From: a bacterium
Lineage (GTDB): Bacteria > Electryoneota > AABM5-125-24 > Hatepunaeales > Hatepunaeaceae
NCBI GenBank assembly: GCA_025774605.1
Contig: JALGVR010000009.1
Location: 1 to 45,820, forward strand
Direction of reading: 5' to 3'
DNA: 45,820 nt
Shown here: piece after piece, positions 27,414 through 35,174 of the stretch
Layout: every line of letters starts with the position of its first letter
Position numbering within the stretch: the first letter of the stretch is position 1
Notes under the pieces: generated by a model
What the model was told of the DNA's origin: nothing
Database searches by the model: none
The model's input: the letters and a program-made list of their open reading frames with translations, nothing else
Program-made: the position numbers and the translations under genes

Positions 27414-27550
27414 GAGACTATTGACCGGTTCAGAGGTGATCACTTCCTCTTGACGAACAGCGCTGTAATATTGTTGCGGAATTTTTTTTCACCCCAATTT
27501 GAACATTTGCGCAGGACTTAAATATGCAGTTTAATCAGGGAGGTCGGTGA

Positions 27551-27805
27551 ATGCGCTTCGAAAAGATGAACGAGCTGATTGAGACGATCGTTCATTTCGG
27601 TCCGCAGAAGGTCATACCGTTGAGGTTGCTGTGGCGGGGACGCCCCCTTAGGATCAGGAGCGTGCGAGGGCGCTGGACAACGCTCGAAGGCAGGAGGAAA
27701 TGCTACCACTGGGCGGTCGTCGTCGACGGCGTCGGTCCCTGCGAGCTCTCGCTGGACGTCGAACGGATGGCCTGGGAGATCAATTCGGTGGCTATCGAGA
27801 ACTGA
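27551..27805 (+). CDS. Small protein paired with DinB, DUF6504-like
   Basis: The 84-residue protein starts at an ATG seven bases after GGGAGG. It reads PLRLLWRGRPLRIRSVRGRW, then CYHWAVVVDGVGPCELSLDV and MAWEINSVAIEN: three or four beta-strands with conserved-looking W residues. It resembles DUF6504, a small domain often encoded beside Y-family polymerases (ImuB/DinB), where the strand pattern W-G-----V------W and YEL-LD---W-L--V is seen. It is 11 bp ahead of dinB and shares its promoter. A role in translesion synthesis is inferred from context only. Confidence 0.65.
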   Translation: MRFEKMNELIETIVHFGPQKVIPLRLLWRGRPLRIRSVRGRWTTLEGRRKCYHWAVVVDGVGPCELSLDVERMAWEINSVAIEN

Positions 27806-27816
27806 CGGGAGCCAAA

Positions 27817-29142
27817 ATGGCCTGGCATCATGACCGGCTTCAGCGCCATGCCCCGATCAGTCCGGCGCTTCTCGAGGGGACGGCAGACCATGCCGGCTCT
27901 GTTGAAATCGATCGCACCTTCCTCCACGTTGACATGGACGCCTTCTTCGCCTCGGTCGAGATACGCGACAATCCGGCGCTGGAAGGGCGTCCGGTCGCCG
28001 TGGGAGGAAGCCGACCCAACCGGGGAGTGATCACCGCAGCGAACTACATCGCCCGCAGGTATGGGTTAAGGGCGGGGATGACCTCGCTTGAAGCCCGGCG
28101 GCGCTGCCCGCACGCGGTCTTCCTTCCGGTGGAAGGAGCCAAGTACACCTACGTCTCGGCTCAAATCATGGCCGCACTGGAGCGTTTCTCGCCGGAGGTC
28201 AGACCGTTGTCGATCGACGAAGCTTCGCTGGAAATAACCGGTTGCCGGAAGCTGTACGGCAGTCCGGAGAAGCTGGGGCGATCCCTCAAGGACATGATCA
28301 GGTCAAGGTTCAGGCTGCCGTGCACGGTCGGCATCGGGCCGAACCGCCTGGTGGCGAAGATGGGGGCGAACCTGGGCAAGCCGGACGGTCTGAAGGTGAT
28401 CGGTGCCGGTGAAGCCGCTGAAATCTTCGCTCCACTGCCGGTGGACAGGATGATCGGCATCGGCGGGTCCACTGCACGGGCGCTTTACAGCCTGGGGATC
28501 AACACACTGGGGCAACTGGGAGCGGCTCCGGAGAAGCTGCTGAAGAGCTGCTTCGGCGTATATGGTCCGGTGATGGCGAAACTCGCGCGCGGCGAATGGT
28601 CCGGCGGGATGCGCCGGGATGAAGAGCGCAGTCCCGTCGAAAAGTCGATGGGGCACCAGCGTACGTTCGGCGAACCTCTCAGTGAGCCCGGGGCGTTGAG
28701 GGGAAAGCTGGTCGCACTGGCGGAAATGGTGGCCAGGCGGGTCAGGCGCGCCGGGATGCAGGGAAGGGTGTTAACGTTGACCGTCCGCTACACTGATTTC
28801 AGGACGGTCAGCCATCAAACGCGCCTGCCGGAGCCTACCGATGATGAAGAGGACATCATCCTCCATGGCTGGATGCTGTTTGATGAGGTCTACGATATTG
28901 GATCGAACGTCAGGCTGTTGGGATTATCGCTGGGCTCGCTGCGTCCGCGCGCCGGGGCGTGCCCGCAGATCGACCTGTTCGACAGCCACGTCAGACTGAA
29001 ACGACGACTCCTCTACCGCGCCCTGGATGACCTGCGCGATCGCTTCGGTGAAAGGGTCATCGCCCGGGCGATGGGGATGAGGTGGGAGCCGCGCGGACGA
29101 GACAGGCCGGGAGGCGATCCGCTTGAAACCCTCATGAGGTGA
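27817..29142 (+). CDS. dinB: DNA polymerase IV (Y family)
   Basis: The ATG at 27817 has GGGAG six bases upstream; the first 39 track codons (27700-27816) overlap the previous gene and are Arg-rich out-of-frame sequence. The 441-residue enzyme has HVDMDAFFASVEIRDNPAL (catalytic Asp about 39), YGLRAGMTSLEARRRCP, the SIDEASLE catalytic pair, TVGIGPNRLVAKMGANLGKPDGL, and the helix-hairpin-helix IGGSTARALYSLGINTLGQL. Near the C-terminal side PQIDLFDS fits the beta-clamp binding consensus QxDLF. It copies past DNA lesions at low fidelity. After the stop, GGGGC-N9-GGCCCC forms a weak hairpin that looks like a dispersed repeat. Confidence 0.95.
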   Translation: MAWHHDRLQRHAPISPALLEGTADHAGSVEIDRTFLHVDMDAFFASVEIRDNPALEGRPVAVGGSRPNRGVITAANYIARRYGLRAGMTSLEARRRCPHAVFLPVEGAKYTYVSAQIMAALERFSPEVRPLSIDEASLEITGCRKLYGSPEKLGRSLKDMIRSRFRLPCTVGIGPNRLVAKMGANLGKPDGLKVIGAGEAAEIFAPLPVDRMIGIGGSTARALYSLGINTLGQLGAAPEKLLKSCFGVYGPVMAKLARGEWSGGMRRDEERSPVEKSMGHQRTFGEPLSEPGALRGKLVALAEMVARRVRRAGMQGRVLTLTVRYTDFRTVSHQTRLPEPTDDEEDIILHGWMLFDEVYDIGSNVRLLGLSLGSLRPRAGACPQIDLFDSHVRLKRRLLYRALDDLRDRFGERVIARAMGMRWEPRGRDRPGGDPLETLMR

Positions 29143-29222
29143 ACGGGGCTCGATAATTCGGCCCCTACGCAAAATTGGTTGTCCCCGAACCGGTTCCGGC
29201 TTCATCATAAAACATGCCCCCC

Positions 29223-29251
29223 TTGACATGCAGGCTTTTTCTGTGTATTCT
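29223..29251 (+). promoter_or_regulatory. sigma70-like promoter before the racemase gene
   Basis: TTGACA (29223-29228), 17 bp, TATTCT (29246-29251). Transcription would begin near 29258, downstream of the track ORF start (29254), supporting the ATG at 29284. Confidence 0.6.
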
Positions 29252-29283
29252 TAGTGTCGCTATATTCCTTGAACTGGGTTGTT

Positions 29284-29985
29284 ATGAAAACCATCGGATT
29301 GCTCGGCGGCATGAGCTGGGAATCCACACTCGAGTACTACCGGATCATCAATCGCCGGGTTCAGAGGCTTCTTGGCGGGCTGCATTCTGCTGAAATCCTC
29401 CTTTACAGCCTTGATTTTCACCAAATTGAAATCCTGCAGCGGGCGAACGAATGGCAGCGGTTAAGCGTGATCATGGTGCAGGGAGCCCGACGCCTGCAGG
29501 ACGCCGGAGCGGATTTCCTGGTCTTGGCGACGAACACTATGCACAAGCTTGCCGATGATATCGAGAGCAATCTGTCGATTCCGCTGCTGCACATCGCCGA
29601 TGCCACTGCCGCTGAAATCAGGAAACAGGGTCTGAACAGGATCGGCCTGCTGGGCACGCGCTTCACGATGGAGGAGGATTTTTACCGCGGACGCCTCACC
29701 GGCAGGCATGATCTCGAGGTGATGCTGCCGAAGCAAGAGGATCGGGATCTGATACATGGCGTGATCTACGGTGAGCTCTGCCGTGGTGTCGTACGCGGGG
29801 ATTCAGAACGGGAGTTTTACCGCATTATCTCCGAGCTTTCGAGAGCCGGGGCGCAGGGAATCATCCTCGGATGCACCGAATTGTCAATGCTCGTCAAACC
29901 GGCAGGCTACGCGATACCACTGTTTGACACCACCGAAATCCATGCGCGGAGAGCCGCCGAGTCGGCGCTGGAAACATCCGACTGA
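29284..29985 (+). CDS. Aspartate/glutamate racemase family protein, Thr/Cys type
   Basis: With the start at 29284 the 233-residue product begins MKTIGLLGGMSWESTLEYYR, the usual start of this family. The two catalytic positions fall at T83 (LATNTMHK) and C197 (LGCTEL). Thr replaces the first Cys, as I recall for the E. coli L-Asp/Glu-specific racemase YgeA (Thr83/Cys197), and the numbering coincides exactly. Such enzymes interconvert or epimerise acidic amino acids without cofactor; the Thr/Cys pair makes them prefer the L side. D-Glu for murein normally needs the two-Cys MurI, so this is unlikely to be MurI. Monocistronic, with its own promoter. Confidence 0.87.
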   Translation: MKTIGLLGGMSWESTLEYYRIINRRVQRLLGGLHSAEILLYSLDFHQIEILQRANEWQRLSVIMVQGARRLQDAGADFLVLATNTMHKLADDIESNLSIPLLHIADATAAEIRKQGLNRIGLLGTRFTMEEDFYRGRLTGRHDLEVMLPKQEDRDLIHGVIYGELCRGVVRGDSEREFYRIISELSRAGAQGIILGCTELSMLVKPAGYAIPLFDTTEIHARRAAESALETSD

Positions 29986-30059
29986 TCAGCAATCCAAGCG
30001 GTTCTAACGGCGGATTTCGAGATAATAGCGCGAAAACGGCTCTGACCAAGCCGGTTTGG

Positions 30060-30088
30060 TTGACTTGAACCTTCAATATCATTAAAAT
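30060..30088 (+). promoter_or_regulatory. sigma70-like promoter upstream of tRNA-Ser
   Basis: TTGACT (30060-30065), 17 bp, TAAAAT (30083-30088), about 100 nt before the tRNA. A leader of that length would be trimmed by 5' processing. No other rightward gene follows that it could serve. Confidence 0.5.
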
Positions 30089-30195
30089 GTATGGTTTTCC
30101 GGCGGGTTGTCCGAGGAGGCTTGACCGGGCGATCCGTTAAACGGTCAACGAACATCACGTTGACGATATTCAGATTGAAAAGGAAAACCGCACCT

Positions 30196-30282
30196 GGAGA
30201 GGTGGCCGAGCGGCTGAAGGCCCACGCCTGCTAAGCGTGTGCAGGGTCAAACCTGCCGTGGGTTCGAATCCCACCCTCTCCG
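30196..30282 (+). tRNA. tRNA-Ser (anticodon GCT)
   Basis: The 87-nt gene has a perfect 7-bp acceptor stem (GGAGAGG with CCTCTCC), discriminator G, D-arm GGCCGAGCGGCTGAAGG, anticodon stem CACGC/GCGTG with loop CTGCTAA (anticodon GCT, reading AGC/AGU), a long variable arm as in type II tRNAs, and T-loop GGTTCGAATCC. CCA is not encoded (CTA follows). The GC box before and the spacing give a stand-alone gene. Confidence 0.97.
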
Positions 30283-30354
30283 CTATCTGTTTGAATGTTA
30301 AGGGATTGCAATCAAATGCCGGGATCACACGCCGCCCGGTTCATCATTCCGCGA

Positions 30355-31155
30355 TCACCATTCATTCTTCAGCTTGACCAACTGCGCAGCCACCGAGACG
30401 GCGATCTCAACCGGTGTGTGTGAGCCGATTTCGATGCCGATCGGGCAGGTTATCCGCGCAATTTCGGCTTTGCTGAAGCCGTCGCCCGCCAACCGCTCCC
30501 GAATCTCCGCCGCCTTGCGTTCACTGCCGATGATACCGAGATAATAGAACGGTTTCCGCATCAATCGCTTCAATACTGAATAATCCTGCGCATGGCTATG
30601 AGTCATTACAAGGATGAAATCGCGGTCGGTCGAGGCGAGCTTTTCGGACAGCTCATCCAGTTCGCCGACCGTGATATCCGCGCCGGGAAACCGTTCGGGC
30701 AGCGCCCATTCGGCGCGCGCATCGTAAACCACGAGCCTGTATCCGACATCCGTCAACAGCTTCGCCGTCGGCTGTGCAACATGACCCGCGCCGAACAGAT
30801 GAACAAGCGGACCGGCGCCGAAAGGCTCGATCAGCAACTCCACCCTGCCGCCGCAGACCATCCCGGTCTGTTCATTGTCAGCGTCGTCGAGGTCGAGCTC
30901 CAACCGTTCAACACGTCCGGTTGACAGCGTTTTCAGCGCCTTCTCCACCGCCAGACGCTCCATCGCCCCGCCTCCGACCGATCCGGTAATCGCGCCCCGC
31001 CGATCCACCAGCATCCGCGCGCCCTCCTTGCGCGGTGATGAGCCTGAAGCCTTGACAATCGTAGCCATTGCGAAACATTCACCGCGCTGCAACATCCGCG
31101 CCGCTTTCAGCAACGGTTCGACGGAAGAATGGGAGAGATTGTCAGCCGTCTTCAT
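30355..31155 (-). CDS. XdhC/CoxF family protein (molybdenum-cofactor insertion factor)
   Basis: The ATG at 31155 with GAGAGG seven bases upstream is preferred to the TTG of the track. The 266-residue protein has the XdhC_CoxI N-terminal domain (MATIVKASGSSPRKEGARML, ITGSVGGGAME, TGMVCGGRVELLIEP) and the Rossmann XdhC_C domain (HLFGAGHVAQPTAKLLTDVGYRLVVYDAR; FILVMTHSHAQDY; YLGIIGSERKAAEIRERL; CPIGIEIGSHTPVEIAVSVAAQL). XdhC binds sulphurated Mo cofactor and delivers it to xanthine-dehydrogenase-type enzymes. Its start overlaps the end of the mocA-like gene. No Mo hydroxylase gene is in the window. Confidence 0.9.
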   Translation of the reverse strand: MKTADNLSHSSVEPLLKAARMLQRGECFAMATIVKASGSSPRKEGARMLVDRRGAITGSVGGGAMERLAVEKALKTLSTGRVERLELDLDDADNEQTGMVCGGRVELLIEPFGAGPLVHLFGAGHVAQPTAKLLTDVGYRLVVYDARAEWALPERFPGADITVGELDELSEKLASTDRDFILVMTHSHAQDYSVLKRLMRKPFYYLGIIGSERKAAEIRERLAGDGFSKAEIARITCPIGIEIGSHTPVEIAVSVAAQLVKLKNEW

Positions 31156-31753
31156 CGCAATACCTCTCAAGGTTGAACCTCACAGCGTCTTCCTGAGTAT
31201 TGATGTTATGCAACACCCCATCATCCGATACAGTCTCTTCGATTACGTTAATACCCGGCAGGCGAAGCGCCTCCCGCGCGCCGTGATCGGCTATATCTGA
31301 ATAGAGGAATTCCCAGCATGATCTCCCCCACCAGGTCGGATGACCGCGCCGGTTCTGATATACGGGGATCACCACCCGGTCAGCGGCTGCCGCCGAGCGT
31401 ATCGATTGCAGGGTTTCGCATCCGACCAGGGGGTAATCGACCGGAAAGGTCAGCAGTCCGGCGGCTTCATCGCCCGCCCATTCCAGACCCAACCTGATGG
31501 AGCTGATCATGCCCCGCTCCGGCCGGGGATTGAAGAGCAGCGCCGCGTCCGGCAGCCAATCCCTGACGAAGCTCTCCAGCCCTTCATCTGAAATTATCAC
31601 CCCGGTCCCGCCCCAGCCCGACCGATGCAGGCGCCGGTTAATCTCTCTCAGAACCGGCACGCCATCATGCGCCAGCAGAAGTTTGGGAAAGCCCATGCGT
31701 CTCGATGCGCCGGCGGCGAGGATAAGCGCGGGGAATGATGCGTTGGCGTCCAT
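31142..31753 (-). CDS. MocA/MobA-like nucleotidyltransferase for molybdenum cofactor
   Basis: The 203-residue protein has the GT-A nucleotidyltransferase start LILAAGASRRMGFPKLLLAHDG (about 10-31), PRPERGMISSIRLGLEW, the metal-site motif TFPVDYPLVGCETL (D at about 108), and NRRGHPTWWGRSCW, the P-R-GHP motif of MocA-type enzymes. MocA adds CMP to Mo-molybdopterin, giving the cytosine dinucleotide cofactor of xanthine-dehydrogenase-type enzymes. MobA (GMP) differs in its start motif (LAGG---RMG--K), and the pairing with xdhC favours MocA. It follows the membrane glycosyltransferase gene by 9 bp. The C terminus contains NINTQED, typical of the family. Confidence 0.87.
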   Translation of the reverse strand: MDANASFPALILAAGASRRMGFPKLLLAHDGVPVLREINRRLHRSGWGGTGVIISDEGLESFVRDWLPDAALLFNPRPERGMISSIRLGLEWAGDEAAGLLTFPVDYPLVGCETLQSIRSAAAADRVVIPVYQNRRGHPTWWGRSCWEFLYSDIADHGAREALRLPGINVIEETVSDDGVLHNINTQEDAVRFNLERYCDEDG

Positions 31754-31762
31754 ACGAAACAG

Positions 31763-33421
31763 CTACCTCGTGCGGCGCAATTTTATCCTCCTCCAGCCGT
31801 ACTCGTCTATCGCCCTCTCGATCGCTTCATGCGGCGTCAGGTACCAGGCGACCAGATAGTACCCCTGCTCAACGGGGATGCCGATCAGCGTAACCTCATC
31901 GATGTAAGCGCCGTTTATCGGCTTGTCTATGTCCATGAAAAACTGGTATATATTATCCCATTTCGCCAGCCGGATGAACAGGTGATACTTGTATTCCATG
32001 AACATCAGTTGAATCGGCTGAACGATCAGGTTTACCTTTCTATTGACCAGATATTCCAGCGGCGCGATAATCCGGTGTCCCGGCATCGAGCTGAACGGTT
32101 CGCCGATTTCGGGAATCGTCTTATCGGTCAATCCCATGAAATCGACCGAGGGCAGCCCCGAATAATATGGTATCGCTCCCGCCGCGCCCAACGCCAGGGT
32201 CACATCAGTTCCGCCGAACAGATCATGGAGCCTGCGCCCGATCGCCACCCAGTTCTCGGAGGGGGAGTAAAGATGACCGCGCAACCCCTCGACCCGCTCC
32301 ACGCGGTAGCTGTAAAATCGACTGCTCATGTAGCTGAAGTTGTTGACGGTTCCCAGGCAGAGGGCGACGATCACCGCCGCCAGAATCCGTCTGTCCGGTA
32401 TGAACTCCCTGAGGGCGGCTATAATGGCGATCATGATGAATGGAATAACCGGCGCCAGGAAGCGGAATTCCATGAAATCACCACCGACGCTGATAACGTA
32501 AGCCGTCCAGATCAGGGCGAAAACCGCCAGATAACCCGCAGCCCGGTTCCGCCTGACGAAGGTTCTGCCGCGCCATATAACCACCAGCAGAAACGGTATC
32601 AATGTGTAGTATATCACAAACAGGTACACATAGTACAAGCCAAAGCCGAACCCGGTCAAGTCACGCACCTTGGCGTTGAAACTGTTGGGAACGAGGGTGC
32701 CGTAGTAGGTCTGCTTCCAGATCAACCAGGGCGCGACGATGAGAAGAAACGGCAAAAGCAACGCGATATAATCACGGGGTCTCCTGTTTCGGTGTGTCAG
32801 CAACCAGCCGATTATCGCACCTCCAGCCAATAGAAGACTGTCGGGACGGGTCAAAATGGACAGATTGAGCAACAGTGACAACAGCAGCGTCCGGCGAACC
32901 GTCCAACCCTTGTCCGCCCCTATACAGAGGATATAAGCCGCGGTGAGATATTCGAGGAGCTGGAGCGGTGTTTCCATCCCGCTGCCGGCGAATCCGGCTA
33001 CCGAATGGTTGAATCCGACCAGCAACAGGATCACCAATGACAGCGATCTGTTCCTCAATACGTACATTGCCAGCAGCCAGGTGATAATCAGGCAGGCAAG
33101 GTGCAGGGGAACAGCCAGGATGTAAGTGAACGTCTCGGGCTGGATGCCGAGCTTGAAACCCAGGGCGTAGAGCATCACCCAGAGGAAGTTGCTGTAGCCC
33201 TCGACCCGCTCGCCCGGGTTCCAGACCAGACCATTTCCCTCGACGAGGTTCCTTGCGTAACGGAATGAAATGAACGAATCATCGATCAGGATGGGGTTCG
33301 GGTGAAAGGCATACCACATGCTGAGGGCAAGAGCGGCGATAAGAAATATATTGAAACGGCGATCATAGAAACTGATGATGGCTTGCACGATTACTCCGAT
33401 AAACAGAGGGCGGATTCGCAT
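31763..33421 (-). CDS. GT-C type integral membrane glycosyltransferase (ArnT/PMT-like)
   Basis: The 552-residue protein has about ten to twelve hydrophobic helices through residue 370 and a soluble C-terminal part. The first extracytoplasmic loop reads LIDDSFISFRYARNLVEGNG and LVWNPGERVEGYSNFLWV, with the acidic DD pair that binds the lipid-phosphate sugar donor in GT-C enzymes. Relatives annotated as glycosyltransferase family 39 or arabinofuranosyltransferase-like share this loop. Donor and acceptor are unknown. An in-frame GTG at 33388 has CGGAG five bases upstream and is a plausible alternative start. A promoter lies at 33442-33470. Co-transcription with mocA and xdhC looks accidental in function. 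Confidence 0.82.
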   Translation of the reverse strand: MRIRPLFIGVIVQAIISFYDRRFNIFLIAALALSMWYAFHPNPILIDDSFISFRYARNLVEGNGLVWNPGERVEGYSNFLWVMLYALGFKLGIQPETFTYILAVPLHLACLIITWLLAMYVLRNRSLSLVILLLVGFNHSVAGFAGSGMETPLQLLEYLTAAYILCIGADKGWTVRRTLLLSLLLNLSILTRPDSLLLAGGAIIGWLLTHRNRRPRDYIALLLPFLLIVAPWLIWKQTYYGTLVPNSFNAKVRDLTGFGFGLYYVYLFVIYYTLIPFLLVVIWRGRTFVRRNRAAGYLAVFALIWTAYVISVGGDFMEFRFLAPVIPFIMIAIIAALREFIPDRRILAAVIVALCLGTVNNFSYMSSRFYSYRVERVEGLRGHLYSPSENWVAIGRRLHDLFGGTDVTLALGAAGAIPYYSGLPSVDFMGLTDKTIPEIGEPFSSMPGHRIIAPLEYLVNRKVNLIVQPIQLMFMEYKYHLFIRLAKWDNIYQFFMDIDKPINGAYIDEVTLIGIPVEQGYYLVAWYLTPHEAIERAIDEYGWRRIKLRRTR

Positions 33422-33441
33422 TGTGACAGTCGAGTGTTGGT

Positions 33442-33470
33442 AAGATAAAGATGAAAACAGTTGGAGTCAA
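33442..33470 (-). promoter_or_regulatory. sigma70-like promoter for the glycosyltransferase-mocA-xdhC operon
   Basis: On the minus strand TTGACT (33465-33470), 17 bp, TATCTT (33442-33447), with a start near 33435, just before the ATG at 33421. The short leader makes the GTG at 33388 (with its ribosome site) attractive. Confidence 0.55.
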
Positions 33471-33501
33471 TTCATGGGACTATGATGTGGTCACATTGTT
33501 C

Positions 33502-33642
33502 AGCGCAGGCACGGAGACCTGCGCTACTGTATCAGTTGAAATATACATTCTCAAGCATATCCTTGGATTGGACGCCTGGTGATGATTTACTGACGTGGCA
33601 AAGATATTATCTCAACAGTGGGGCAGGACTCCGCGCCTGCCC
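33502..33642. repeat. Two short dispersed hairpins in the 300-bp gene-free gap
   Basis: AGCGCAGG-CACGGAGA-CCTGCGCT (33502-33525) and GGGCAGG-ACTCCGCG-CCTGCCC (33621-33642) are hairpins with 7-8 bp arms and 8-nt loops of related sequence in opposite orientation. Apart from these and the promoter, I see nothing in 33422-33721; the rightward 137-codon ORF there is not protein-like. Confidence 0.7.
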
Positions 33643-33721
33643 AAGACTGCAACTTAATCAACAACAGACCAGATTTGAAATCTATGGAAATGAACCTCTC
33701 AATTCAGAACTATATAGAATC

Positions 33722-34618
33722 CTACACCCGGCTCAACCGCTTCAATTCATTCCATCTCTTGTTGACCTGCTTTTGATAAAGCCGGATATCCTCCGCGCTC
33801 CAGTGTGCGAACCGTCGTTGAAGAGCGATATACTCGCCGACGGGCTTCTGAGCTGGATTAACGGTGAAACTTAATTTGCCGTTTTTGACCTCATACAGCG
33901 GGAACACGCGTGTTTCGGTGGCCAGCCTGGATATCCTGATTGTGTCGGCTTCGAGCGACTTGTGACCGGGTGGGCATGAGCAGAACAAATGGATGAAGCG
34001 GAAGCCGCGTATTTTCCTGGCTTTCAAGAACTTCTCGGCGAAATCTTCCGGGAAGGCGGGGTTGGCGGAAGCGATGTATGGTATCTCGTGCGCCCGCAGC
34101 AGCGTCAGGATATCCTTCTTGGGACGGCTCTTCGGTTGTGAGTACGGCGTGGTGGTGGTCCAGGCGCCGCGAGGCGTTGCGGTCGACTGCTGGATGCCCG
34201 TGTTCATATATGCTTCGTTGTCGTAGCAGACATAGATGTAGTCGTCGTTACGCGCTGCTGAAGCCGACAACGCACCCAGCCCGATGTCGAACGTCGCGCC
34301 GTCCCCCGCCCAGCCGACGACGACGGTCTTGCGGTCGCCCTGTTTGCGGAAACCTGCTGCAATGCCCGCCGCACAGGACGCCGCCGATGGGAAGGCGACA
34401 TGATACAGCGGCACGCCCAGAGACGAAAACGGAAACGGTCCGTCGATTACCGCCATGCAGCACGCCGGAATGACAAAGGCGCAGTCCGGCGCGAGCAGCT
34501 TCACCGCCAGCCTTAAGGACAGCGCCGACCCGCACCCGGGACAGGCGAGGTGACCGGGGGACATGACCTCGATTGGACTGTCCAAGGCTTCCAGGCTCTG
34601 GAATTTGGGTTTTGTCAT
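33722..34618 (-). CDS. porB: Pyruvate-type 2-oxoacid:ferredoxin oxidoreductase, beta subunit
   Basis: The beta subunit holds thiamine diphosphate and a [4Fe-4S] cluster and, with alpha and gamma, oxidises pyruvate plus CoA to acetyl-CoA and CO2 while reducing ferredoxin (or the reverse). The 298-residue protein has HLACPGCGSALSLRL (cluster Cys pair), IPACCMAVIDG, the TPP-binding GWAGDGATFDIGLGALSASA, and CYDNEAYMNTGIQQSTATP, a stretch typical of pyruvate synthase PorB. The last cluster Cys is in LFCSCPPGH. Its porA lies 550 bp upstream instead of adjacent, with a small unknown ORF between. No gamma-subunit gene accompanies this operon. Confidence 0.9.
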   Translation of the reverse strand: MTKPKFQSLEALDSPIEVMSPGHLACPGCGSALSLRLAVKLLAPDCAFVIPACCMAVIDGPFPFSSLGVPLYHVAFPSAASCAAGIAAGFRKQGDRKTVVVGWAGDGATFDIGLGALSASAARNDDYIYVCYDNEAYMNTGIQQSTATPRGAWTTTTPYSQPKSRPKKDILTLLRAHEIPYIASANPAFPEDFAEKFLKARKIRGFRFIHLFCSCPPGHKSLEADTIRISRLATETRVFPLYEVKNGKLSFTVNPAQKPVGEYIALQRRFAHWSAEDIRLYQKQVNKRWNELKRLSRV

Positions 34619-34714
34619 CGGTTCAACTTTTTATCTCAAAATACTGGTGGGACGGACATTCCCGTCTGCCGCCTTATTAAATTCCCGAAGGTGACTCGAA
34701 TTAATGCCATTACA

Positions 34715-35032
34715 TCATTTAAATATTTCAAGAACTTCGGACTTCATCTGATCATTCTCTACTAAATGTTCAATAATCGGGCGGCATAATTCAAAATACG
34801 GATCGCTTACGCCTGCTGGTCTACCGTCAGTTTGTAATAGCCAGCCCAATCCTCTTAGAACATCAATATAATTACGGATTCTTTCTCTCTCTCCATTATT
34901 GCTCCTATGTAAAAGCCGCTCGGCACTTCTATATTCCAAAACACAGGATACAAGAATATTCTCTTTTAATTCTTCGTCTTTAACGAAGTTGATGAATTCG
35001 TTAATGTCACATTCTGGTGAAATCACATTCAT
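34715..35032 (-). CDS. Small hypothetical protein inserted between porA and porB
   Basis: The 105-residue product (MNVISPECDINEFINFVKDE...) appears mostly alpha-helical, acidic and soluble, with no motif I recognise. Its DNA is visibly more AT-rich than the flanking por genes, and AAAGGG lies directly ahead of the ATG. It interrupts a gene order that is normally tight, suggesting late arrival. The helical, Glu/Lys/Arg-balanced character is like many small accessory or regulatory proteins, but no function can be assigned. Confidence 0.55.
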   Translation of the reverse strand: MNVISPECDINEFINFVKDEELKENILVSCVLEYRSAERLLHRSNNGERERIRNYIDVLRGLGWLLQTDGRPAGVSDPYFELCRPIIEHLVENDQMKSEVLEIFK

Positions 35033-35118
35033 ACCCTTTATTTTGGAATGGCGTAATTTCTGTTTCTGCTGCAGAAACGGTGGCCATCATACTGTCCGGT
35101 AAGACAGGGAGCTATTCA

Positions 35119-35174
35119 TCTTGCTCACTACTTGCCTACTTGATCACTTGCTTACTTGATCACTTGCTCACTTC
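35119..35174. repeat. Short degenerate tandem tract (ACTTGCTC/ACTTGATC type)
   Basis: The sequence just after the porA stop repeats CTTGCTCACTACTTGCCTAC then CTTGATCA, CTTGCTTA, CTTGATCA, CTTGCTCA at 8-bp intervals and runs into the last codons of porA. It parallels the AGTCGGT tract at the leuD end. Confidence 0.75.

Noticed and set aside
27325-27550. LexA-regulated SOS promoter for dinB
   Set aside because: The nearest palindromic bits (GAACATTTGCGC) do not fit a LexA box; only a plain sigma70-like promoter is supported.
27700-27816. Extended N terminus of DinB as in the ORF track
   Set aside because: It overlaps the DUF6504-like gene and is Arg-rich; the ATG at 27817 has a good ribosome site.
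29143-29170. Intrinsic terminator after dinB
   Set aside because: GGGGC-N9-GGCCCC has no T-run and looks like a dispersed repeat.
29284-29985. Glutamate racemase MurI
   Set aside because: The first catalytic Cys is Thr (ATNTMHK) and the N terminus matches the broad Asp/Glu racemase group.
33461-33874. 137-codon plus-strand ORF in the glycosyltransferase-porB gap
   Set aside because: It runs through two palindromic repeats and into antisense of porB, with no protein-like pattern.
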